DNA from: Biomphalaria glabrata | Taxonomy: Eukaryota > Mollusca > Gastropoda > Planorbidae | Length of the DNA stretch: 64,000 nt | Direction: 5' to 3' | NCBI RefSeq assembly: GCF_947242115.1 | Contig: NC_074716.1 | Coordinates: forward strand, 41,556,639 to 41,620,638 | Shown here: positions 56,316-64,000 of the stretch, in pieces | Layout: the number at the start of each line of letters is the position of its first letter | Position numbering within the stretch: position 1 is the stretch's first letter | The notes under the pieces: generated by a model | What the model saw: the letters and a program-made list of their open reading frames with translations, nothing else | The model's database searches: none | Told to the model about the DNA's origin: nothing | Position numbers and translations under genes: made by a program

Positions 56316-56639
56316 CTAGACAAAATACAAGAAAAAGTTAAATATAAATAAATAAACATAACCTCCCTTATATAAAGTGAAATCGCAACAATAATTTATA
56401 AATTAATCATAAGTGTACATAATTGCATAAGTTACTGTCCAGGTCTTGAAATGTTTACGCGTCTGCTATCTTGCATGTTGACTAGAGTCTCATTCGCGCT
56501 TAGTACTGTTGTTATTTCAACTGTTCAATCACTGTCATATCTCTCATTATTTCAAGGCTTATGTCCTGTTAGCTTGGTACATTTTACATATAACACAAAT
56601 GAAGTAATAACATTAAAAAAAAATGATTCACGAGTTGTC

Positions 56640-56770
56640 ATCGTCAAAGTTTCAACTTGATCAGAGAATCGAAAGTGGGAGGATTAACGAATACATGATT
56701 TTGACAAAACGGACAGACGGACAGACAGACCAACGGATAGATGTAGTTAGTAGATATAAGCAAGGTAACA
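56640..56770 (+). mobile_element. Family E repeat
   Basis: aagtttcaacttgatcagag, ggacagacggacagacagac and gtagatataagcaagg. Confidence 0.6.
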
Positions 56771-56869
56771 AGGGAGCTGCTGGAGTACCTAGCATGCACA
56801 TAGCAAATGAAATGAATGGGTATACTCTCTTACCTTAACTATGATTCTCGTGGACTTAATGATTGAGCC

Positions 56870-57010
56870 GAAAGTCCCCAGGTTCGTGTCCTCGTGCACT
56901 AAAGCTGATTGATCGCATTTTTAATTTGATTGATCGTTGTGCTAGCCATATAACATCTTGGGAAGCCGGATGACACTGGAACAGATGAACTGCACTCTCT
57001 ACGTGCCCAA
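56870..57010 (+). mobile_element. SINE-like sequence, possibly family A relative
   Basis: ccccaggttcgtgtcctcgtgc (B-box-like), tttttaatttgattg, gatcgttgtgctagccatat and gaacagatgaactgcactct follow the order of the family A body loosely. Confidence 0.35.
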
Positions 57011-57061
57011 CAGAACGTATAGAACTTAAGTTACTTATTTTAGTTTTTTCTTTCCACAAGA

Positions 57062-57252
57062 GGGTAGGGCTGGTAGATAATAGTAGATATGCTCCAGGGT
57101 AGGGCTGGTAGATATGCTCCAGGGAAGGGCTGGTAGATATGCTCCAGGGTAGGGCTGGTAGATATGCTCCAGGGTAGGGCTGGTAGATATGCTCCAGGGT
57201 AGGGCTGGTAGATATGCTCCAGGGTAGGGCTGGTAGATATGCTCCAGGGTAT
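57062..57252. repeat. 25-bp tandem minisatellite, about 8 copies
   Basis: Unit agggtagggctggtagatatgctcc written as agggtagggctggtag + atatgctcc; it makes a spurious Ser-Thr-Ser-Pro/Tyr-Pro frame on the minus strand. Confidence 0.96.
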
Positions 57253-57825
57253 TCAGGCTCCATCTCAATGTGACGCCCAGATTGAAGCATCAGTATGGTG
57301 TAACAATGGGTAAGCTAATGAAAAACAAGACTGGCTCTAAGAGGTTGACCTTCTGCTTAGTGTCTTTAATTTGTTGGCTGTTGATTTGGGATTGGGATTT
57401 TTACCATGTCGTTCCGTATGAAATGAAAGAGGCATTTTCTCAAGGAATTGGTTGGCCTCCTTCAGTAGTAGAGCGACTATGGTTTATCTCGAACAAGCGA
57501 GATGAAAGCCTGAGCGTTGTTTATGGTCGGAACGATGTCGCCCACACAGCAGTTCCCCCCTCTCCACGCAGCTGATCATCAGCGGATGTGACCAAAGGAA
57601 AAGTAATTTGTTTTGTTATTTCAACAGCTTCATTTGGAACAAACCAGGAAGAGGTCCAGAAAAGCAGGGGCCGAAATGAGCGTCCGAAGAAATTGCCGAT
57701 CTCCTTAAAAATGAATTTACGAGCTTATGTTTCGGGCTTGTTTGACAGTCGACATCGACAAAATATTTTAATTGTGTATGTTTAATGACCTTGTTAGTTT
57801 AAAGAAGAAAAGACATACCACTTAC

Positions 57826-57879
57826 CTCATAAGATTTCATGCTAAATACTAACCTTATAAAAACAAAACGACAACCAGA
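57826..57879 (-). CDS. Candidate small exon, minus strand (tentative)
   Basis: A pyrimidine-rich acceptor (ggtgtttctctccag) and consensus donor GAG|GTAAGT bound 54 nt, open in phase 0 at both ends (SGCRFVFIRLVFSMKSYE). The same frame stays open upstream for about 30 more codons, so an earlier acceptor is possible. Both phases suit the downstream candidates. Short and unrecognised; splice signals of this quality occur by chance. Confidence 0.25.
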
Positions 57880-58549
57880 CTGGAGAGAAACACCTCGAAA
57901 CTTTGGTGTACCAATCCGACAGTGAAAAGTACTCGCAAGTAGATCTAGTTCTCCGCCAATAAAATGTTGTTACGATGCATTCTTTTCATGTTGGACTTCA
58001 CAATTGTTTTCATGACCACATTAATAATGAATTGTTATTGTGGCTTCAAAATCATGTTCAAGTTATAACCAACCAATAGTGTTACATCCATGCACGCAGT
58101 CGTGAAATTGGGTCAAGATGATCAGAAAATATGAAGTTTCGAGATGGAAAGAATACAGCATTAGCGTACGAGTTCACATTGTTACACATGTTCTTTGAAT
58201 AAAGAACTGATTAGAGCTAGGATTTGGTGTGTTTTATTTTTACTTGTTAATTAGAGACGTTTCATTCTCTTATTTTTTTGTACACCTATATTCGTAATAC
58301 AAGCATAAACCCTTTTTGTTTCTCAAACTAAGAGAATTTAATGTCTCTACTCCCTATCTACTTTGTTCTCTATATTATGTCACTTTTAAATATACAAATA
58401 TGTCTATAGTTTATCTACACATTGGCCCAGATAAAGTTAAGCCTCGTAAAACTTTTTTTCTAGCGCTCTTTCTCCTTTTCTATATCCTCATCGCTGTATC
58501 CAAATCACTGCATCCCCTTCCCTCTATCCCATCACTCTAATCTCATCGC

Positions 58550-59375
58550 ACTATCACCTACCCCCATCGCTCTATCCCCATAGCCTTATCCCCATAGCTC
58601 TATCCCCATAGCCTTATCCCCATAGCTCTATCCCCATAGCTCTATCCCCATAGCCTTATCCCCATAGCTCTATCCCCATAGCCTTATCCCCATAGCCTTA
58701 TCCCCATAGCTCTATCCCCATAGCCTTATCCCCATAGCTCTATCCCCATAGCCTTATCCCCATAGCCTTATCCCCATAGCTCTATCCCCATAGCCTTATC
58801 CCCATAGCTCTATCCCAATAGCTCTATCCCCATAGCCTTATCCCCATAGCCTTATCCCCATAGCCTTATCCCCATAGCTCTATCCCCATAGCCTTATCCC
58901 CATAGCCTTATCCCCATAGCTCTATCCCCATAGCCTTATCCCCATAGCTCTATCCCCATAGCCTTATCCCCATAGCCTTATCCCCATAGCTCTATCCCCA
59001 TAGCCTTATCCCCATAGCTCTATCCCAATAGCTCTATCCCCATAGCCTTATCCCCATAGCCTTATCCCCATAGCCTTATCCCCATAGCTCTATCCCCAGA
59101 GCCTTATCCCCATAGCTCTATCCCAATAGCTCTATCCCCATAGCCTTATCCCCATAGCTCTATCCCCATAGCCTTATCCCCATAGCTCTATCCCCATAGC
59201 CTTATCCCCATAGCTCTATCCCCATAGCCTTATCCCCATAGCTATATCCCCATAACCTTAAACCCATCGCTCTCCATAGCTCTATCCCCATAGCTCTATC
59301 CCAATAGCTCTATCCCCATTGCTCTATCCCCATTGCTCTATCCCCATTACTCTATCCCCATTGCTCTATATTCCC
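58550..59375. repeat. 14-bp tandem minisatellite, about 57 copies
   Basis: Units ccccatagctctat and ccccatagccttat alternate irregularly over 800 bp, becoming ccccattgctctat at the right end. Higher-order segments repeat (58700-58830 resembles 58920-59040), implying block duplication. Confidence 0.97.
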
Positions 59376-59521
59376 TATTGTTCTGCATGAGTACGGATAG
59401 AATAAGTCATTCTCTATTGCTCTTCATTTAAAAGAGATATATTTTAAACTGTATCAGCTCCTTAATGAGGAGAAACATAATTCACAAACACTCGAATAAG
59501 ACAAGTATATACATAGGTTAC

Positions 59522-59731
59522 CTACTCAGCCAGCTGTATAGCATCTTAAAACCTATATCTCCGCCTTGTAGGTCTGTTCTGAAGACTAAAAAAAATTGCT
59601 GACTGCTGTACGTGCGCACACCGTTTGAGCAAAACCTGTCTACATATTGAGTTGTTTCAGATCCATTATAGATCTCTAGATAGTCACAATCGCTTATGAC
59701 AGCACAACATTCAAATTCAACTTCTTCAACT
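59522..59731 (-). CDS. CUB-domain protein, exon with the second half of a CUB domain
   Basis: Acceptor ttgttcaaatacag and donor TAG|GTAACC bound 210 nt (first base completes a codon, two are left over). The peptide contains CCAVISDCDYLEIYNGSE, DRFCSNGVRTYSSQQFFLVF and DIGFKMLYS. That is the CUB signature C-D-Y-L-E-I-Y-(D/N)-G, the fourth cysteine in RFC, the S-S-x-x-x-x-L-x-F-x-(S/T)-D strand and the closing G-F-x-x-x-Y. The first half of the domain should be in an upstream exon (higher coordinates), not found. If unspliced it would read WLSR and stop at 59518, so a terminal exon is an alternative. CUB domains are extracellular, so the gene is likely secreted or a membrane receptor. Confidence 0.75.
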
Positions 59732-59857
59732 CTGTATTTGAACAAAAAAAAAAAAAATCAACAGAAAATTCAATAAATTCATAAGTTATTTTCTTCTTAT
59801 CAGCTTATCTTATAAATGATAGACGTCCCTTTAAAATAGACGATACTTTCCTCTTAG

Positions 59858-60070
59858 GCATATCCATTAGTTAATCTAATCCATTAGTTAATCTAATCCA
59901 TTAGTTAATCTAATCCATTAGTTAGTCTAATCCATTAGTTAATCTAATCCATTAGTTAATCTAATCCATTAGTTAATTTAATCCATTAGTTAATCTAATC
60001 CATTAGTTAATCTAATCCATTAGTTAATCTAATCCATTAGTTAATCTAATCCATTAGTTAATCTAATCTA
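59858..60070. repeat. 17-bp tandem minisatellite, about 12 copies
   Basis: Unit ccattagttaatctaat, nearly perfect. It lies in the presumed intron upstream of the CUB exon. Confidence 0.97.
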
Positions 60071-60084
60071 GCATTTCAAGTAGA

Positions 60085-60142
60085 CTTAAACTCTGCTATG
60101 TCTTTCGTTTTCCTGGCTGATTCAGGCAATATGTCCTATCAT
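60085..60142 (+). mobile_element. Family L repeat, fragment
   Basis: gtagacttaaactctgctat, then ttttcctggctgattcaggc, the 5' part of the repeat at 30075. Confidence 0.6.
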
Positions 60143-61480
60143 GGGCGTAGCCAGGGGGCTTCTTGGGGCTAAACCCCCCCCCCCTTCCGAAATGAAATGA
60201 ATTTTATGACTAATTTTTTGCTTTGATTTTGACTTTAGGTAAGATTTCGATGTTAAACCATCACTTGCCCCAGCTCACCAAAGGGGGTTTTGAGTTTAAA
60301 ATCCCCTCCAGGGGGTTTTGAGATTAAATTAAAACCCCTCTCATCTATAAAACCAAAAATAATAGAAACAACAGTCACCAAATTCCATGAGAGTAACCAA
60401 GGGGGGGATTTTGAGTGTAGAACACGCTCCGAAGTTGTTTAAAATGATAAACAACTAAAGCATACAACAGTCACCAGATACTATGAGGGTAGCCAAGAGG
60501 GTTTTCGTAATTACAAACCCTCTCTAGAGGGCTTTAAGTTCCCCCCCCCACCGAATTTTTGAGTTCAAAACCCCTTTCAGCGGGGTTTTTAGATAAAATC
60601 ACTGTCGGTGCGTAGATTATGGCATTCTAGCACCAATGTGTATTAAGTGCACTATTTTTGAACACACTTTCTTTTTGTTGCCTTGCTTGTAAGTTAATGG
60701 AGTGTTTTTGTTCTGCTGGTGTAACGTTTGTTGAGATTCTTCTGTGTTCCCCTGTTTAGGGTGAGTATCTAAGGCATAACTGAGTTTCGCAGTTGTTTCG
60801 ATGCCATAGTGATAGTCTACTAGACCTTTCTAGTTTGTCTTTACTTTGTCTTTACAGGGAGTTAGTTTGGGATTGGAAGTCTACGCTGGTGACTAAAGAC
60901 AGCAGTGTGTTGTGTTGTGGTTTCGAACATAAATGTGTACGTTGTGGGACAGCAAGGGGTATAATTATTATTTAATTAATAAATTCAAAGTATTTTAAAA
61001 TGTTCCAAATTCAATGTCATTACTCCATTAGTTTGTCATCATACTTATATTTATATCATTAAATATTTACATTGTTACCAGTGAGTCATTTATTTATTGT
61101 AAGCACGAAGGTGCCTGGTTGAATGTCAGGGGCCCGGGCAAACGAGCTAAGGCCTTAACATAACCCTGACAATCACCTCTTCAATATAAAATTAAAGCAA
61201 ACTACATAAACAGCGTAGTCAAGAGTTTAACCCCTCCCCTACTAAGAGCTTTAAGTTTAAAACCCCTTCCAGATGGTTTTGAGTTTAACCCCCACGTCAA
61301 CATTATTCTAAACCAAACTACATACACCAAATTCTATGAGCGTAGCTAAAGTGGTTTTAAGTTTGTTTTGAAAAAAAAATCTAGAGATTTTTTAGTTTAA
61401 AACCTCCCAAACGATGGTTATGATGAAAAATTTCCCTTTTCGATATAAAATCTAAAGCAAACTACAGCCACCGATTTCCA
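60143..61480. repeat. Degenerate repeat of ggggttttgagtttaaaacccc units, split by a solo LTR
   Basis: Starts catgggcgtagccagggggc, a transposon-like terminus. It then has recurring units of about 105-110 bp with cagtcaccaaattccatgag, gtagccaagagggttttg and cccct(c/t)cagggggttttgag. The same units resume after 61176 (actacataca.caaattctatgagcgtag). No matching right terminus was identified. Confidence 0.65.
60603..61171. mobile_element. Solo LTR of an LTR retrotransposon
   Basis: A 569-bp block TGTCGG...CCTGACA (TG..CA, inverted TGTC/GACA) with a perfect 5-bp duplication, atcac, at 60598-60602 and 61172-61176. It sits in the degenerate repeat, which resumes on both sides. It is unrelated in sequence to the solo LTR at 38737. 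No internal region; fossil. Confidence 0.87.
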
Positions 61481-61832
61481 TAATTTCTACCAGTTGCTGG
61501 GCTCCATTAATAATGTCCAGTGAATAGCTGATTTGGTTTTTGAACTAAATTTTTTTAATAGCATGATAATGCACTGTAGATACCTCAGAATATGCATTTT
61601 TTGTTTGTTTTAAATACATGAAAAGAGGTTGGCGGCGAGGCTCGCCACAAATCCCGCTGGTGGAGCTCACAGCGCCCCCCCAGATCCCCTGGCTGAGAAG
61701 GGGCGGTGTGTATACAGTCTTTCCACAAAGAACCTATTCTAGAGTACATTAGCGTCTTTCGAAAGAATGGATAGTCACATTGTAATAAAGATTAATTACG
61801 TACACACAAACACTTGAATATATATGGTTTTG

Positions 61833-61847
61833 GGGGGGGGGGGGAAA
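61833..61847. repeat. Poly-G run
   Basis: About 14 Gs beside the gypsy-like element. Confidence 0.85.
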
Positions 61848-61959
61848 GAAGGACTCACACGCACACCCAAATAAGATAAAGTATATATTTATAAGCCATA
61901 TAGCCAAAAAATAATTTAAAAATTTACAAAAGCTTATTGAAAGGAAAGAAATTCGGAGG

Positions 61960-64000
61960 TCCTCAGAGCCTTTCTTGTATCACGGTAGGGGTGTTGACTG
62001 GTACTTCCGTGTTTTGAGCTTCTGGAGGATATTCATTATCCTCACTCTGAGCGAAGAACGAAGGTTCAATTGTTGTTGTGGATGGGGAGGGGGAGGGAGC
62101 CAAGCGTCTTAGAGAGACCGTCTCCTCTTTACCGCTGGGCAACCGCACAACGGCATATTGGGGGTTATACATCAGTAATTCAACTTCTTCCGTAAGAGGG
62201 TCATACTTCGAAGATCGGTTCTTTCTTCTCAGCAATACTTAACCTGGGCTAGTTAGCCAAGTGGGGATAGATATCCTGAAGGAGGATTTCCGGTTGAACC
62301 GGAAAACTCTCTCATGTGGAGTTTCGTTTGTTGCCGTAGATAGTAATGATCTTATCGAGTATAGGGCCTGGTTCAAGACTATCTCCCATTTTGAGATAGG
62401 GAGATCGAGGTATTTCAGTGCCAAAGTAACAGCGTTCCATAGAGTTTTGTTTAGTGGTTCAATTTGCCCGTTGCCTGAAGGATTAAAAGGGGTCGTTCTA
62501 CTTCTAGCTATTCCCCTCTCGTGCAGATAGGACTGCACCTCCTTCGACATAAAGGACGTACCTCTGTCAGAATGGACGTACTCTGGCATCCCAACTAAGG
62601 AAAACAGCTGATTTAAACACTTTATGACAGTAGATGAGGACATATCGGGACATGGGTAGGCAAATGGGAAGCGTGAGTACTCATCCACCATTGCTAACAA
62701 ATATTTATTGTGAGTAGCAGATGGGAGTGGCCCCTTAAAATCGATGCTTACTCTCTGAAATGGTTGGGTAGCCTTAATGAGGGTGCCTGAAAACTATTTA
62801 AATAATCTAGGCTTAAGTTCAGCGCAAGTTTTACAATGGTTTACCACTGGTTTTCCTCTCTGGAAAAAGGTAAATTATTAGTCCGAACGAAATGGAGGAG
62901 TCTCGTGACCCCTGGGTGACAGGGGTTGTTGTATAACAGTTTGAGGCCTGACGCAAAGTGGTTTCTTAAAAAGGTATCCGCCGCTGCGTTTTGTTTCCAG
63001 GGTCGATATACGACGTCATATTGGAAACAACTAAACTCCAGTCGCCATCTTTGTATCTTTTCGTTTTTGATCTTGCCCTTGTTTTGCTGGTCAAACATAA
63101 AAGACACTGAGCGTTGATCTGTAACCAATGTGAAGGGTCTACTGATTAGGTAATGTTGCCATTTTCTCAGGGCTTCTACGATGGCGTATGCTTCCTTTTC
63201 GACTGCTGAGTGTCTGCGTTCACTATTAGTGAGTGTTCTTGAAAAGAAGGCGACAGAACGGCCATCTTGGTTAAGAGTGGCAGCGATCGCGATGTCAGAG
63301 GCATCAATCTCAACTGTTAGAGGTCGATTATAATCTATCGTCTATCAGCGTTTTCAAGTTCGTGTTTTAGCTGTTTAAAAGCTTCCTGTACTTGTTCAGG
63401 AGGAGTAAAGGTTTTGTTGTTTACCAATAAATGGATCTTGGAAAAATTTAGAATCCATTGAGAATAATAGGACAGTAGTCCAATCACCCGCTTTTGTGAT
63501 TTCATGTGGAGTTAGATTTCTCAACACTTGAAATCTTTCGGGGTCTGGTCTTAATTGCCCTTGTGAGATTTCGTAGACTAGGAGGCATACTTTATTAGTC
63601 GCAATAGCACTTTTATCATCGTTGAAGGTGATACCGTACTTCTTAGCGGAGATGAGAAATCTCTGTAGATTCTGGTCGTGGCTACTGGAGTCACGTCCGC
63701 AGATGGTAACGTTATCCACGTAAGCGAACGTGTCCTGTAGCCCTTCCTCCTCAATTATTGTGTTGATCGTCCTTTGAAATGCAGCAACTCCGTTTGTCAC
63801 TCCAAAAGGAATGCGGCAAAATTTTTAAAGCTTTCCGCAAGCCTCGAACGCCGTATACTGCTTTTCATCATCCCTGATAGGTATCTGGTGGTAAGCGCTT
63901 TTGAGGTCGAATGTACTGTACATTGCGTATTTAGATATTTCCTGTGCCTGTTCATCAACTTTTGGAACGGGGTACTCGTCGAGGTAAGTGAATCGATTGA
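61960..64000 (-). mobile_element. Ty3/gypsy-type LTR retrotransposon, pol region, broken, runs off window
   Basis: Read on the minus strand from the right edge: part of a reverse transcriptase (to about 63396), RNase H region (to about 62840), integrase core (62239-62700) and a C-terminal pol tail (61963-62235). The order RT-RNase H-integrase is that of Ty3/gypsy elements. The copy is broken at roughly half a dozen places but still easily read, so it is moderately recent. Gag, protease and the 5' LTR would lie beyond the right edge. The 3' LTR presumably lies near 61630-61960, but without a second copy its limits cannot be set. Confidence 0.9.

Noticed and set aside
56856-57290. 144-codon minus-strand frame with Tyr-Pro/Ser-Thr-Ser-Pro repeats
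   Set aside because: Most of it is the 25-bp minisatellite at 57062-57252; the rest overlaps a SINE-like stretch.
57270-57575. 101-codon plus-strand frame with a hydrophobic segment (FCLVSLICWLLIW)
   Set aside because: No homologue, no splice or promoter context, and it starts within sequence adjoining a minisatellite. The hydrophobic run alone is not enough.

Overview
This is a eukaryotic, AT-rich, intron-rich window, almost certainly from a gastropod mollusc and probably a freshwater planorbid snail (Biomphalaria/Bulinus group). The basis is the repeat vocabulary, recalled from memory rather than searched: the tRNA-derived SINE with a 'ggtggctgagtggtaaagcgc' head, the 'agcggcccc..aaagg' interspersed element and the frequent agatctaga motif. 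There are no bacterial operons, CRISPR arrays or convincing tRNA/rRNA genes.

Two pieces of host coding sequence are well supported, both on the minus strand. (1) The 3' four exons of an ODF3/CIMAP1-like sperm-tail PG-rich repeat protein lie at 27.35-20.79 kb. Their splice phases agree at all three junctions and together they hold six PG-rich units; the short N-terminal exon was not found. (2) One exon at 59.5-59.7 kb carries the second half of a CUB domain. Further down the same strand, 53.05 and 51.74 kb hold two phase-compatible exons that form the C-terminal tail of a protein, with a stop codon and two AATAAA signals. These may be the 3' end of the CUB gene, with weaker candidate exons at 57.8 and 56.2 kb. 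Two isolated exon-like stretches, a signal-peptide first exon near 3.4 kb (+) and an open exon at 11.0-11.2 kb (-), are tentative.

The rest is repeats. Eight DNA transposons of hAT type could be delimited to the base by terminal inverted repeats plus 8-bp target-site duplications (1682-2370, 7219-9312, 13698-16895, 28699-28888, 38670-39777, 41146-41326, 42733-44017, 53574-55871). A ninth (45734-46509) is probable, and a tenth (20261-20714) has perfect 15-bp inverted repeats but no clear duplication. The record is layered: a solo LTR sits inside a hAT copy (38737-39226), SINEs sit inside hATs, LINE 3' ends sit inside a 3.2-kb hAT, and a hAT full of internal tandem arrays splits an older repeat at 53.6-55.9 kb. 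A second solo LTR lies at 60603-61171, and a broken Ty3/gypsy element runs off the right end from about 61.96 kb.

Minisatellites are abundant: 39-bp units at 1-520, 29-bp at 530-770, a higher-order AATACCTTAC array at 34.0-34.7 kb, 24-bp at 35.4-35.7 kb, about 52-bp at 48.65-49.22 kb, about 97-bp hairpin-bearing units at 53.8-54.4 kb, 25-bp at 57.06-57.25 kb, 14-bp at 58.55-59.37 kb and 17-bp at 59.86-60.07 kb. No new multi-gene system is visible. The most interesting signals are transposon architecture, a transposon that appears to supply the poly(A) signal of the sperm-tail gene, and the candidate tail exons.
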